A DNA stretch of 44,029 nucleotides, taken from Chara braunii (Eukaryota > Streptophyta > Charophyceae > Charales > Characeae). Of this stretch, positions 23,489 to 36,058 are shown in pieces; position 1 is the first letter of the stretch, and each line of letters starts with the position of its first letter. Position numbers and translations under genes: made by a program. The stretch is from NCBI GenBank assembly GCA_003427395.1, contig BFEA01000247.1:1716200-1760228 (forward strand), read 5' to 3'. The notes beneath the pieces were generated by a model, which worked only from the letters and a program-made list of their open reading frames with translations, was not told the DNA's origin and made no database searches.

Positions 23489-23580
23489 GACCGGTCCTCG
23501 GGTGGAAGCGGACCCTAACAAGAAGTGGGGGGAGTTGAACCGGTCCTCAGGTGGAAGCGGACCCCAAAAAGAAGTGAGGG
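23489..23580. repeat. 49-bp tandem duplication
   Basis: CCGGTCCTCGGGTGGAAGCG plus GACCCTAACAAGAAGTG is repeated 48-49 bases later as CCGGTCCTCAGGTGGAAGCG plus GACCCCAAAAAGAAGTG. Confidence 0.85.
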
Positions 23581-24060
23581 CATGTGAACTGCAAAAGGAC
23601 CCTCAACCCCACGTGTTAAGGTCCGTCTTCTCAAAACAGGGAGGTCAGGCGCAACGAAACATACGTTTTGCAAAAGACAACTTTAACGATTTTCTATGCT
23701 CGGAGGAACCCGTAGAAAAATCTGAAGTTTTGAGAATCTATAGATGAGGTCGTGTTCTTTCCAAAAGAAATATTATAACATTTTCAAAAAATCATTTAGC
23801 CTGCAAAATAATCATCGCGCCGATTCGGGACATTTCCCATTTTTGCCACGTAGCCATGCGTGGGACAACTGAAAAGTACGCCAGATTAAGTAAGTTTTCG
23901 CGCTCAAAAGAATGCGTGAGAAAACCTGAAATTAAAGTATCCTTATATTTTGTTGTGATCTTTCTAAGAAAAACTCTTATTAAATTTTAAACAATCATTC
24001 CAACTGTGAAATAGATTGCGGCCGCAATTGGACCCATATTTCAATTTTTCCATTCAACCT
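23581..24060. other. No recognisable gene
   Basis: A/T-rich sequence. The short open frame at 23,502-23,747 runs through the tandem duplication and shows no domain. Confidence 0.4.
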
Positions 24061-24288
24061 CTCTCTCTCTCTCTCGTAGGCCCCCCCACCCCTCCCTCTC
24101 TCTCTATCTCTCTTTCTTTCTCTCTGTCACTCATATCAACAATTGGAACAAAACTTTCCCCCCTTCCCTCTCTCTATCTTTCTTTCTTTCTCTCTCTCAC
24201 TCTCTGTCTTTCTCTCACACTCATAACAATGAATGAAACAATTTTATTTTTTTTATTTTTTTTTCTCTCTTTCTCTCTCTCTCTCCCC

Positions 24289-24371
<83 letters not shown>
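24061..24371. repeat. CT-rich low-complexity block with long (CT)n
   Basis: Imperfect CT/CTTT runs from 24,061, becoming nearly pure (CT)n at about 24,298-24,370. A smaller CT/CA tract lies at 24,569-24,602. Confidence 0.92.
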
Positions 24372-24372
<1 letters not shown>

Positions 24373-24833
24373 GTGCGTGCGCTTAATTTCATTGCTTTGA
24401 CTACCTTAGGGCTGCGTTCCCTGCGGCCACGCGGTAGACAATAAGCATCAGTTAAGAACGCGGAGCTATCATGATTGCATGTAGAAGACATTGCAGGTAT
24501 ATACATCGAGAGTACCACAAGAAAGGAAAAACACTGGCAAGAACGGGAACAAAAATAATGCGTCGTCTCTCCCTCTCTCTCTCTCTCACACACACACACA
24601 CAGTCTTGCTCTAGTACTCTCGACATGCACAAAAGACAAAAATCGTGGCGGTGTTTCTTTCCATGTTATAGCGGAAGGTTCACTATCGTATTGTACGTAG
24701 GCGGATGTAGTCTTGTAGTGATGGCTGGGTCACTGGCTGGCTGGCAGGAGGGGTGGTGAAGTGTCAGGAGGGATACGCGCACACATTTGGCATGATGTCG
24801 AGAGGGCTGCTGGATTGTCGAGCCCTATATGCG

Positions 24834-24934
24834 CCACCGTTTGGATATCATGCTGGCTGACTGGCACAAGGTATGGGGAACTGTCCGGCTGTTTCCAGGA
24901 TTCCAAGAACGGCCGTGTGATATCCAAACAGTGG
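24834..24934. repeat. Small inverted repeat
   Basis: CCACCGTTTGGATATCAT (24,834-24,851) and GTGATATCCAAACAGTGG (24,917-24,934) are inverted copies matching at 16 of 18 bases with a 65-base loop. This could be a short MITE or a chance foldback; no flanking duplication is seen. Confidence 0.5.
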
Positions 24935-26315
24935 TGGCCGGGTGCATTTTCGACTTGCACCCCGGCTGAACCTTTACCCAGCCCATTTTCCGACGCTGGA
25001 AAAAGCCCAGGGGTTACCAACTGGGCAAATTTGGGTCGGGTGGCACTACTGGTGGTTTGAATCCATATGGTTGCAGGTTTGGGAAGTGTATAGGGCAGGT
25101 TCATTCTATGAGGTTGTGGGGTGATGGCAGTTCTGAAACCACCACGTCTGAGTGGATTTATATACAAGGACGAAAACCAAACACTTGCGCACCCATAGGC
25201 GGTCGAATTGAACCGAAGTATGGCCCAGCCTGTGCCTAGGGTATTTGTGAACATAACTCCACCAGCGTGGGGACCTTTCAATACCCCCCCTACGAAGGAA
25301 AGTTCGACTCCCATGTATCCAAGGGTGTTCAGTCACACGGAGGTAGCGCTGTAGCCTCCAGCTTTCTTGGGCTGGGCTTTCCCGTCGGTGCCAGAGCCTA
25401 ATTTCTGGTCGCTCAGATGGTTGAACGGGTAAGATGACGTGAGGCGCGCAACGATGGGTATCCGTGGGACGAGAAATGAAGGGAAGGGGCCATCCTACGG
25501 CGTGTCAAACCCGAATGAGAGCCGCCTGTCTGCACGGAACCTGGAGTGGATCTCGACATAGGTCGCTCGAGCGGGGAATTTGCACACGCGAGCCGAAGTT
25601 GCCGCGCTTCAAGGGGGCGGGACAGGAGTGCGTCTGTGAACGGTGTGGGGAAGGCGGGATGGGACGGTGAGATAGTGGATGAATCCCTCCTTTGTCCTTC
25701 CCGTTAGGACGTTCATAGCGCTGGTCTGCTTCTCCGCCGGCTGCCTGGGAGTTTTCGCATGGGTTTTCTAGCGCCAGAAGGCAGTTCTGCGAGGCGAACT
25801 AACCGCCTTTTTGTGAAAGGATTTCCAATGTCTCTGGTCCTGGCGGAAGACTCCGTGGCATGCGACTCTGTCGCCTCCTGCCTGTTTGGATATCTTATGC
25901 AGAAGGGAGAAAGGTGGGGTTTGTATTTGGTTGAGCCCAGTTTTTCTCGTGGCTGGTGCGCTGTGTTTTCGTTCTTTTCGTGACTTGTGCGGTGCTTTTC
26001 GTTCGCCAAGCCGTGTAGCTCACGGTGCTTTTCATTCATTCACCCAAGACGTGGTTCCTTGCGGGCTCTTGTCGTCCCTCCCCGTCTCTCTCTTCTCCGT
26101 CTCTTCGTCTTTCTGTCCTCTTCCCTCTCTCCCGTCGGCCGTCTTGTGTCATCTGCTGACTATTGTTGGCTTGTGAAAATCTGTACAGCAGTATCAGCAG
26201 CGGCACAGCTCGTGTACTCTCTTCTTCGTCTCTCTCTGGTCTTCTCTTTCTCGTCCAATTCGAAGGTAGCAGGGAGGGAAGGAGAGGTTGGGTACCGCTG
26301 GACATGCGAGTGAGC
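24935..26315. other. No recognisable gene
   Basis: Several overlapping frames occur in both directions (for example 24,730-25,314 on the - strand), but no domain, splice pattern or codon signal favours one of them. Confidence 0.4.
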
Positions 26316-26320
26316 CCCAA

Positions 26321-26329
26321 CGCACACGC

Positions 26330-26365
<36 letters not shown>

Positions 26366-26420
26366 GCACGCACACACGCACGAACTAACGAACATACGCA
26401 TACACGGGCACACATCGCGC
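26321..26420. repeat. CG/CA-rich alternating tract
   Basis: Alternating purine-pyrimidine (CGCGTGCGCGCGCGCACACA...), including (CA)n at about 26,341-26,365. Runs of this type can adopt Z-DNA. Confidence 0.8.
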
Positions 26421-26511
26421 ACACACAGAGGGAGAGACACCCAACCTCACGGACAGCAGGAGCACGCAAGCGCACGGGCGCACGGGCGGGCGAGCGAGCG
26501 AGCGAGCGAGG

Positions 26512-26513
<2 letters not shown>

Positions 26514-26598
<85 letters not shown>

Positions 26599-26599
26599 N

Positions 26600-26674
<75 letters not shown>
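26514..26674. repeat. Long (GA)n microsatellite
   Basis: About 160 bases of GA with one uncalled base at 26,599. It lies about 600 bases upstream of the start of the PHD gene. A long polypurine tract of this kind is an assembly hazard and could bind GAGA-type factors, but no such role is shown here. Confidence 0.95.
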
Positions 26675-26677
<3 letters not shown>

Positions 26678-27279
26678 TATCGTACGACTTGCCGTGACTG
26701 GGAATGAAATGGTGGAAGGAACGGACGGGGCTTGTTCGGACCTGTAATGCAGTCTGTAAGGGGTGTAGCGGTCTGTGTCCGTCCGTCCTTTCAAACCCTC
26801 TTCACCCCAACTGCAACGACTGCACCTGACATGACACGGGCTTTCTAATCTGCTGATCGGTGCTGTTGGACTTCGGATTATATCGTCATTGTTGAGGTGA
26901 AATCGTTCAAGTTCGCGCCGCAGGCGCGGCGTGTCGCAGGGCGACGATGATTATCACTAGCGCGCGCAATCGTTCGCAGTGGGATTGCGCGGCAAGCACG
27001 GGCAGTGGGCTAGGCAGGTCGAAAGAGGGCGCGAAAAGAGACGGAGGTGGCCAAGGTGAGAGAGAGGAGACGCACGTGCGGTCGTGCTCCCCCGAGCGTC
27101 AGCCCGTCTTGAGTGGTCGGTTGGCAACTTGAAACAAGCGGCGCGTGCAGCTCCAGGCATGCCTCAGGTTGCCTCTCAACAGGCGTTGGCAGAGGACTTG
27201 AGCTCGCTTATGTGTGACCGGGGCGGGAGCTATCGCGACTGGCCGAGGGCGCCAGCGGTCATCGACCTGGTGCTGCTGC
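26675..27279 (+). promoter_or_regulatory. Upstream region of the PHD-finger gene, with an overlapping upstream ORF
   Basis: GC-rich sequence with a hairpin-like CGCCGCAGGCGCGGCG near 26,916. An ATG at 27,159 opens a short frame (start MPQVASQQAL) that overlaps the chosen start and ends at 27,314 in another frame. It could be an inhibitory uORF or mark a mis-called N-terminus. No TATA box or transcription start can be assigned. Confidence 0.35.
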
Positions 27280-30200
27280 ATGGCTATGCGCTTTCCGATG
27301 GGAGGAGGAGCTGAGGGAGGCAATAGCAGGGATAGCGGTAGGGCACCAGGGGCGTTCGGTATTCAAGACGTATATAATCGGGTGCTGGAGGCGCTTCTAT
27401 CTGCAGAAGCGTCGTCGTCCAAGGAGCAAAATGCGGGGATCGAGAAGGTTGATGCATTGACGCAGCTTCCGCGCGTCGGGTTAATCGCAGGCCGTGTTTC
27501 GACCAGTAGTGGCGGAAGCGACCGGTCTGGGAAGAAGAACCAAAAGCAACGGCCTCGCGGCAAGGCCTTCGGCAAGAGCAAGTCTCGTGAGGTCGTCGTG
27601 GCCATCTCTAAGCGAGCCGTTCCCTCTGACAGAACAGCAGCGTCAGCCGGAGCGGGCGGCGCTGTTGAACCCACCACTGCTGCAGTTTGCGGCGCCGGGG
27701 CTGGATCCGGTGCGTTGGCCTTGTTGGAAGGCCTCACCAGTCACCAGCCACAGAGCCAAGGTCTCTCTCATCATCCTCCTCCACCTCTTTCTCAGTCGTT
27801 CTGGGGGTACGTTAGCGACTACTTCCGCGACGTGAGCGTGGAAGACATTGAACTCTTGCAGCCGCCACCTAACCCTCTCTTCGATCCCGCTTTCACCATC
27901 CCCCCTGCGGGTCAACATTACACCGAGGTGTGGGCGAAGGAAGACGCTGAGCAGGAGCAGGAGGAGGCGGGGAAACAGTTGGCGAACAAGGTGAAGAGGA
28001 AACTTTTGAGCGCGAGTCCCGTGAGCAAGAAGAGGAAGATCGCTGGCGGCGGCACGGGTGGCGGAGGCGCAGGGTTTCCTGCTGCTGCCACGCCCACCTC
28101 CGCGGCGGCCGTGGTGACAACGGTTTTGTCCCCGCTTGAAGATGATACCGACGACGTCTGCCATGTCTGTTACGGGGGGGAATCGGAGGAGGCTAATCAG
28201 ATTATATTCTGCGACAACTGCAACGTGCCTGTACATCAGGATTGCTACGGAGTGCAAGAAGTTCCAGAAGGGCCGTGGCTGTGCTCAGGCTGTTTGGTGG
28301 CCGATGGAGGGGCAGCGCCAGGATGTGTCCTTTGCCCCAAAGTGGGAGGGGCGGTGAAGCCTGTCGTTGATGCCTCTGCTGACCACCGCGGTGGTGGGGG
28401 GGAAAGCAGGTCGAAGAAGAAGTATGCTCACCTGTTCTGCGCCCAATGGGTGCCAGAGACGTACATCGAGGATCCTAAGATCAGGGAGCCTGTCCGGAAT
28501 GTCGAGGCGATTAGCAAGGAGAGATGGAAGCTTCTTTGCGTCATCTGCAAGGAGAAGCACGGTGCTTGCATCCAATGCAGCCATGGTGATGACAACCACG
28601 CCGTCCCTTGTCGTCTTTGTCCTCGTTCCCTATTTTGTTCCCACGTTCCCTCTTCTCCGTTTGTACCTCTTCTGTCTACCTAATTCCATCCCACACCCTC
28701 CTACGTCCCCGTGCTCCTCCTCCTCCGTTCGTACGTGTGCTGTCTACCTACGTCCTTCCCACACCCTCGTGTAACGTTCCTGTGCTCCTATTTGCTGCTC
28801 TCTGAGCTGATCGTGTTCTTCTTTCCGAGACAGAGAGCGAGAAAGACGCAGAGCTCTCTGCCAATTTCTTATCTTGCCTGTGCAAGGCCCCCTGCGTCTT
28901 TCTCGCTCATCTTCTCAACCTGTGGCTCTCTCATGGCTGTCTCGTGGCCTCTTCTCCCCTCTGTCTGTTATGTCTTTGTTCCTCATTCGCGTATGTCTCT
29001 TCCTATCTTTCATTTCGGTCCTCCCCCTCCTTGCCCTTTCGAGCCTCTTCGATACGCGTGCCTCTCTTCTTGTATCGCATGGTTCTGTTACATCTGATGC
29101 ATCAGCCCTTCTCGTGTGAGTTTCTCCCTCTGACGTTTGTCCTGAAAACCCTCAAGTCCTTTTACTGTTATCGCTACCGTTCTCTCTCCTTGCTCTCACA
29201 TGCGTGCTCTCCCTCCAGCGCATTTCTCTCCCTCCCTCTATCAGGTTGCATTCCCCAGCTTCTCGAGCCATTTGTCATGGACGGACCTTGCCTTTTCCTT
29301 ACGTCTCTTCTTCGTACTGCTACCTCCCGTCCCCTCCTTGCGACTCGCCATGTCCGTCCTTTTTGGCATCCGTTAACTGGCTGGTGGAGTCTCATCTTCT
29401 TGCTTTCGCTGTTTCTAGTTGGAATACCCTCGTCTGCGCCCGTCATTTTCGCTGGTTGTTTCTCGGTGTGAGAGAAAGAATCTCTGTTTTTACTCTTGAT
29501 GAAGTATTCTTCGCTCTGTGCCCGTTTCCGAGCGCGGGCACGAGCGACATCCTCGCTATCCTTCTCATGGGTCCTTGCCCTCTGGCTTGATACATTTTCA
29601 CCCTTGGAAATGATGTGACTGCTGCTGTTTGAATCTCGGCCGCCTATGTTTGGTATGGCCGCCTTCAATCAATCTTTTCTTTCCTTTTCTCCCCTCCTTT
29701 CGTTTTTCCCCGTCTTTCCGTTCACCCCCCTCTCCTACACTCTCCGATTCTCGACTGTCCATCTTGTTGTTGCGCCTTCGATATCGTTTCATCGCGCTTC
29801 GCATGATCCGAGTGCGAGCCTCAGTTCTTGCTTTGCCGCCTCATGATCGATAGAATCATGGAGTCTATTCTATATGTGCTGCACATCGGGCATGCTCAGG
29901 CAAGGAGCCTTCCTTCCGGTTGCCAGAGAGTAACCGGACGTGACCTATCTGCTCGCCTCGACCGGCTCGATCCGCGACGTCTCTCTGGGTCTACACGGTT
30001 CATTCGCCTTATCCTCTCCTTTGGAGGGTTTGCACGGAAGATCACATTTCTCTGTTGCTTGCTTCTTCTTTCTTCCACTAGTTTCACTGTCACACACGCT
30101 CTCTCGCTAGTTCTCCCTCTTCTTTTCTCTCTCTCCTCTCTCCTCTTCATGATCTGATCCTTTTCTTTCAGCGCGAAGTCGAGTCGTGCCCGCTCTTGGT

Positions 30201-32911
30201 AGTGACCGCTTCAGGAGCGGTGATGTGATGGTTTAAAGATCACGTTTTCATCGATAGGAAGGTTTCAGGATTGCCGTGTTACAAATGGGGTTATTGTATG
30301 GTGGACCTGGTGGCCGTCGCGTTTCCACTTCCGGCCCGGTTCCGACGAAAGAGTGTGCAAAACGCCCCTCTGGTGTTCCTCAGCTTCTCTTGATCTATCG
30401 GGGCACGTACGGTCTCCTGTGTCATATCCTTTTTGTTTGGACTCTCTTGGATGATTACTTACTATTACATGGCGCGCGATCATCTCCCGTATACGTCAAT
30501 TACGATAGGTGCGCTCTTGACGATCTCGGTCCGTTATAGCGAGGGCCGTCTCGCAAATTTAAATCCACAGAGCATTAAACAGAATATGCTCTTGATCCGA
30601 CAATCAGAGGCAAGGGGAAAGTGAGGAGGAATGAATGGATCGACTGATCGAAATTGGATTCGCAACGGCTGGAAATTTGAATTTGGCTTCGGGACTGCCA
30701 CTCGACGTGGGTCTTGCTCTCCTCTGTATTCTCGTGTGAGTTGGGTATCGTTTTCTCGCGCCTTTGTGACCGTCCGCGCTGCTGGCTTCTTGCAGCGTCG
30801 ACCCTAATTTATCGTTTCATGAGGCTGGGGGATACAAGTACGACGGGGTTGTTAGCATGTTGCCCGCTCGCTCTCTTCATCGCTGATCGTGCACTTCCTC
30901 TCCCCTGGGCAATCTCTATTAGCCACAGCCACGGCGTTCTTCCTCCGCCTCGACCCGGGCTGAAGTCCCCCTCGCAGGCAATGCCGTGGCTGAGGAACTC
31001 ACCTGCTCCCTTCCCCTCCTTGCGTATCCTCGTCTCTTTCCCCTTGTTCAGCTGGCTTTTTATGCACAGAATCACACCCCACCGTGCCCTCTTCTTATCG
31101 ACGACGTTATCCCAGCCAAGTCAAGCGGACATCTCTGTCGTCTGTTTCCGTCAGTAATCTCCTGCTCCCCTTGGTGTAATTCCCATCTCCGTCCCGTTGA
31201 CCAGGGTTTGCTCGTTGAGCAGGGTGTCTCTCTACATCTGTTATGCCGGGCAGGGCTCTCATTTCTCGCCTGGAAGTTTGATGATGTCTTAGATACCTTG
31301 ACGGAATGTTAAAGAAGCTTCCCGTTAGGTGGTAGATCTCTGGAAGGGTGATGAATGAATGAATGACTGCTTCAGCAAGTCTCTTTTGTCGGTACTTGAC
31401 GTCTTCTGATGTCGAATGAGGGTCCGATCGATGACTAAAAAATGCTTGTCTGAACTCGTGTGCAGGAATGTGCGCCACGGCGTTTCATCCTCTGTGTGCG
31501 CGCGAGGCACGCTATCGCATGGAGGTCTCCAGTCGAGCGGACGTTGATGAGGTGGGTGTTGTGAGGCGGCCCTAGAATGAAGCTATACCTTATTGGTCGA
31601 CTCGACAAGTAACGTATGCGGCGATTGAAAGATAATGACAGCCAGTGCTCAGCTACTGAGTTGCTACTAAAAGCTGCTATTAAGCTAATAACTTTTGTTA
31701 TAGCCGTTGGATGTCGTTCCTTTGGGTTTGTGCGGTCCTGTACCCGTCTCTTTTGTCGTCCAGTGGGGTGATTTCTTTTCTGCAAGTGTGTACGTCTTCC
31801 GGCGGGGTGTGAGGGAGGGAGAAGAGCGGGTTGTAGCACAGCTTTTGTGTTGTTTCACGCTTGAATTTCAGGTGAGCCGCACCTTGGGAGCACCGTTGCG
31901 AGCGAACGAAGGGCGGAAATGCGGTATGTGGATCTTGAAAGGCTTGGGCACGTGTGTGGGAGAGGAGGTGCTGACGGACGGAAATGTGGGCTTTCTTGAT
32001 TCGCTTGGTGTGCACAGGTTGAGCTGAGGGCGTTTTGTCAAAAGCATTCGTCTCTGAGAAACTCCAAAGGGCCGCAGGGCGCGAACACAAATGCAAGTCT
32101 GGCAGCTCGCTCTCAACAACAGGTTGGGGAAAAGGTGGAGGAAGGGTGTCCGCAGACGACCGAAGGGCCCGTTGGGACAACCTCAGCCAGTCCGCAGGTG
32201 GCGACAGGCGCGGCGACAGCCGCTGTGTCGCCGCCTCTCCCTGATCCAGGGAGTGCAAACGAAGGCAGTGCGAGCGCCGGATGTTGCGTAAGTCACGACG
32301 AGGCGCAAGATGGCCTCGTAGTCCCTGACGCGGGCGCAGGAACTGCGGAAGGTGCGCGATCGGGAGCAGGAGAGGTTGCGCCGCAGCAGTCGGAGCAGAG
32401 CAACGAGAAGCTGGCTGAGCAAGGAGGTTGGGAAAAGGAAGCGAAGGGGATACAGGTATGTGAACAGCGCGAAAAGGGTGATGGCGGTGTTTCGGCTACT
32501 GGGGAGGGCAGGGATGCGCCTTCGGCGGTCGACAGGGGTGATTCTTACGAGGTAAACGGCACCGCGGACGGCGTGGGGGTCGAGTCTTCCGCCCTGGGCA
32601 CAGCAAGTGGGTGTCCGGAGGTTCCTGGTTCCCCCTCGGGCTATGATCCGTGGATGGAAAGGGGAGAACGAGGAGTGCAAGCATCAGAAACAACGAAACC
32701 GGATGATGGAGCGAACAGCCAGTATGGCGCTGTGGCGAACCCGACACGTGACCCGCTAGAGGGAGAAGGACCTGCTACTGCCGACGGGACTGGTGCTGGA
32801 GAGCCGTGTGTTTGGAATGCCGCTCCTGCGGACCAGACGGTACCCGATCCAGTCGCGTCGCGCGTGCTCGATGCCTGCGACACCAATGAACTGGTCAAGC
32901 TGCTTAAGCGG
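27280..32911 (+). CDS. PHD plus extended-PHD chromatin reader, At1g77800-like (3' incomplete)
   Basis: Exons are 27,280-28,585, 31,466-31,551 and 32,018-32,911. All have GT/AG junctions, all stay in frame, and they give 762 codons so far. ATG 27,280 is the first in frame after the TGA at 27,199. The protein has a low-complexity N-terminus; a conserved block SFWGYVSDYFRDVSVEDIEL at about residue 190; a basic nuclear-signal-like VSKKRK; and a C4HC3 PHD finger with C294, C297, C311, C314, H319, C322, C335 and C338. An extended PHD follows: GCVLCPK, KKYAHLFCAQWVPETYIEDP, LLCVICKEKHGACIQCSHG, then exon 2 MCATAFHPLCAREARYRMEV and exon 3 VELRAFCQKHS. The rest of exon 3 is Gly/Ala/Glu-rich and ends DACDTNELVKLLKR. 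The JADE/BRPF and plant At1g77800 families share this PHD-knuckle-PHD unit, which reads histone H3/nucleosomes in the nucleus. VELRAFC.KHS favours the plant family. Later exons were not identified. Confidence 0.9.
28586..31465 (+). other. Intron 1 of the PHD gene (2.9 kb)
   Basis: Donor CATG|GTGATG, acceptor GTGTGCAG|GAATG. It splits a Gly codon in CSHG|M, inside the extended PHD domain. The intron is C/T-rich with no recognised gene. Translation read straight through ends at a TAA at 28,681, so retaining the intron would truncate the domain before its last zinc ligands. Confidence 0.88.
28648..28790. repeat. About 69-bp tandem duplication in intron 1
   Basis: Words such as CTGTCTACCTA, CCCACACCCTC and CGTGCTCC/CTGTGCTCC recur at about 69-base spacing, with GTTCCC/GTTCGTACGT variation between copies. 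Confidence 0.55.
31552..32017 (+). other. Intron 2 of the PHD gene
   Basis: Donor GATGAG|GTGGGT, acceptor GTGCACAG|GTTGAG, phase 0. The join gives ADVDE|VELRAFC, which matches the family at this point. Confidence 0.88.
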
Positions 32912-34269
32912 GTATGAACTTCCCTTCCCCCCCATGTTGCTGGTTCTCTCTCTGTCCCTTCTTTTTTATTCCGAGGTAATTCTTTCTCCTCTCCATGCCA
33001 TTTTCCCTCCTTTCCCTCGTGATGATGACCCACTTATGGAACTCGTGATCTCTTATTCGTCTCCGTATCGTTTCCACTTATTACTGCCGCTCTCTCTCTC
33101 TCTCTCTCTCTCTTTCAGTAGCGAGTGCTCTGTCTGGTTCTGTGGTTCTCGCCGTCGTCTGGTACACGAAACAGGCCTCTTCGTTCGCAAACGTGAGCGC
33201 GCCTAGCCGAGGCCTTCGTTTTTCTTCGACGATTTCTGAGGCCATTTCCACCAGCGTTCATGCTCTCAGAACACCGAGCAAAGAGTAAAATCTACACTGT
33301 GAGCTTTCCGTGATTAGAGTTTGAGACCGTCCATGCATCCAAGGTTTGGGTTTTCGTCGTCGGTGGGTGAACTTGTGGCTGGGCTGTTTGGGTTATGATG
33401 AGAACCTATCTCAATTTCAGATCGAAAAGTGTGTTCTGGTGGCGTCAGGACGGTTTCTAGTACAAGTTCTTTAGAGGGAAAGCAGCCTGTGTGTTGTGCG
33501 CGCGAAAATGTTCACGGTGTGGGAGAGAAGGGACTCTGCCTCGTTGAAAGTGAACACGTGCTCGGTTGGCATTTGGCATCAATATAAGGGGTCGCGAAGG
33601 TAAGTGTCGAAGTAAGGAGTCTGGCCGGAAGGGAGGGAACTGGTTCTCTGTTCCTGCGCCGCGCATGCGCGGCTCCTGCTTCTCTCAGCAGCAGCCTACG
33701 GTCGAGTTCTCTCAGGCGTTCTGATGAGTATATATGCTGGACCGGTGAAACGTCACTGCTCGCCCTCCTCACGGTCCGCCGCCGCGGCGTTCGGCCGTAG
33801 TGTAGCGACAGCGTGTTTTTTGGGGAATTCATCATCACAGCGTCTAGATTTGTGAAGGCCTCCTTCAGGCGCTATTGTGATTCAGTCATGGATCGGCATG
33901 AGGAGGTCTGGGCTGGTTAACGAGAAAGCCCTTCTTCTTGGCTGTCTCTTATCTCGGGGCTTGCTTCGGTCACGGGACTATTTCGACTCAACTCGGGACT
34001 GCGGTCAGATGCGTCCATTCAGGTTCGTCCGTAAACACCAGCAGATGCATGTAGAAAAGTGCTGGTGGGAGTAAGTGCTTCATATCATGGACGGACGGTT
34101 GCCTGATTCCATTTGAAAATGGACCCGTTGCTGGCTTGTCGCGTCACAAAATTTTGGAAATGTTCAACAAGAATTCCCTCTCCCTATCTGCCCATACGCA
34201 CGGGAAATGAGATTGTCCTAAGGTTTGTCGCCCGCTGCCGTCTTCATTCGGTGCCGGTTCCGAGAAGAT
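32912..34269. other. Probable intron 3 or 3' region, no exon recognised
   Basis: Begins with a good donor (AAGCGG|GTATGA). It includes a (CT)n at 33,091-33,114 followed by TTTCAG, an acceptor-like site, but no convincing frame follows. Confidence 0.5.
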
Positions 34270-34281
34270 TGTGTGTGTGTG

Positions 34282-34334
<53 letters not shown>
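34270..34334. repeat. (GT)n microsatellite
   Basis: GT dinucleotides with a single GGTC interruption. Confidence 0.95.
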
Positions 34335-34336
<2 letters not shown>

Positions 34337-36058
34337 GACTCCCGCGAGGGTGCCTCCTCTCCCCTTGAGGGTATCATAGTCTCTTGCAAGAGCGTGGCTT
34401 TCATACAAGAATGTGAAGTCCCCGAATGGGTGACGGAGTCTGTCGAGAGTCAGACGGCAGACTGTTCGCAAGAGCTTTGGCAAATGTAGTTTCCGTGGGG
34501 CGATAGGTAGGGGATGACAATTGGGCTGGGCGTCTTGGGAATTTTGGAGGTGTTATGTCTTGGGCTGGACAGAGTCACGGCCTTCGCTGGTGGCTTCAGT
34601 TGAGTGTCTCCGCCGCATGTGGAAGGAAAGAGGAGGGTTTTGGAATGGATTGGGGGCCGGGGTCCGTGGCGAGGAGGGGGGGGGTGGAGAAAGAGAGATG
34701 GAACGCCCGTGAGAGGGATATGACGGACGATATGCTTGTTAGGCGTGCGGTCGCGCGATGATGTGAGATATACACAGTGCGCTGATGTTGCCAGGCGCCG
34801 AATGGATGTGTTTCTTTGCGAGTTTCTGTGAATGTGTGCAAGGAGGGGATTCTTGTCTGCTGCTCTTCCTTCTTGCAGGTCTGTTTTGGTTTCCCCGACT
34901 CTTTGTGACGGCCGTTTATTCACCCTGACTCTGCTCGGCCGCAGTTTTTTGCAAGCAGACCCGGAAGTGTCGAACGAGCAATATGCCCGTAGTTATGCCC
35001 TCCACCCGTCTCGCCCGCCCGGATTCGGTTGATGCTGGGTAACTCCCCTCCCTCGCTCGCTCGGGCGGTCTGAAGTTCTTGCGAGGATCTGCCTGTTTTG
35101 TGGTCTTCCGGCTGATACCCATGGACGACGTTGGCTGCCCGTTGTGTCATTACTCTCGAAGTAGTGTATAGTAGAAGTAAACCCTAGTTTTTTTGGTGGT
35201 CCCGAAAGTTCTTGTAAGCCACAGCGAGGAGTTGGGAAATTGCGCTCTCCGATGTGCGGTGGTGTTATTGGCCATGGTTGACTCAACCGTCCTTCGGTTC
35301 TCATCGCCTGGGGAGCGAGTGCCAGCGGCTGCAGCCAACGGAGATGGAACGGGATGTGTATATGGCTCTAAGAGCTGTGTGACGAGATCCGTAGGGCATA
35401 CTTACACTACGACTTTCCTGGGATGAATATGACCGCTTTTCGGACCCGGTCCGTATGCACCTGGCCACAACTGCGTCCACAGAGAAGTTGAAAAAGTCCC
35501 AGTGTGAGGATGCCCTTAGTGTGTGATGACGATCCTCCGCAAGTTGGGGGGGCGGTCCTCAGTTGGCTGAGGTGAAATTGCTGTTGGTTTGATGGAGGCT
35601 ATAGTGGGTGTGAGGATGCGCCGACCATGGTTGCGTTGCTTGTGCTGTGCAGCAGCAGCAGCAGCAGTTTGCCACTGGGACACAGATCAACTCTCGTGAA
35701 GGCGGATGGTGAATGGGGGGGACACTTTTTTTTTTTTTTATATATGGGGGGGACGCTTATCGTAGTGTTCCCTTTTTTTTTTCCCCTTGTTGTTTAAATA
35801 TGGAAAAAGGAAAAGAAGTTTTACTGAGTGTTCTATTTTATCATGGAGATGCCTGGGGCCAAGAGTTGGCTGCCTCAGCGGTCTGGAATCGGGGGCAGCA
35901 AGCAGCTCATGCTGGTTCCCACTCGTTGGACTCTGGGAAACGCCTGCGGCGACAGATATAGCGGCGATAAATATAGCGTATCCTTTTAGTGTACTTGAAA
36001 TAAAGACGTTGGCGTTAAGTGTCGACGACCTCATTTTGACTCTATCTCGCCGGGAACA
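34335..36058. other. No recognisable gene
   Basis: Mixed sequence with a (CAG)n run at about 35,649-35,665 and T-runs near 35,727 and 35,772. Open frames occur in several directions without domains. The downstream half may still be intron of the PHD gene. Confidence 0.4.

Noticed and set aside
24730-25314. 194-codon - strand frame
   Set aside because: It crosses the small inverted repeat, has no domain or splice support, and is overlapped by equally long frames on the + strand.
26036-26794. Open frames of 94 to 194 codons in both directions across 26.0-26.8 kb
   Set aside because: They encode alternating RE or SL and HT runs from the (GA)n and (CA)n tracts, with no other protein signal.
28586-28683. 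Continuation of the PHD reading frame to its TAA as the true C-terminus
   Set aside because: It would end the protein inside the extended PHD domain. The donor at 28,585 and the exons at 31,466 and 32,018 restore the full domain in frame.
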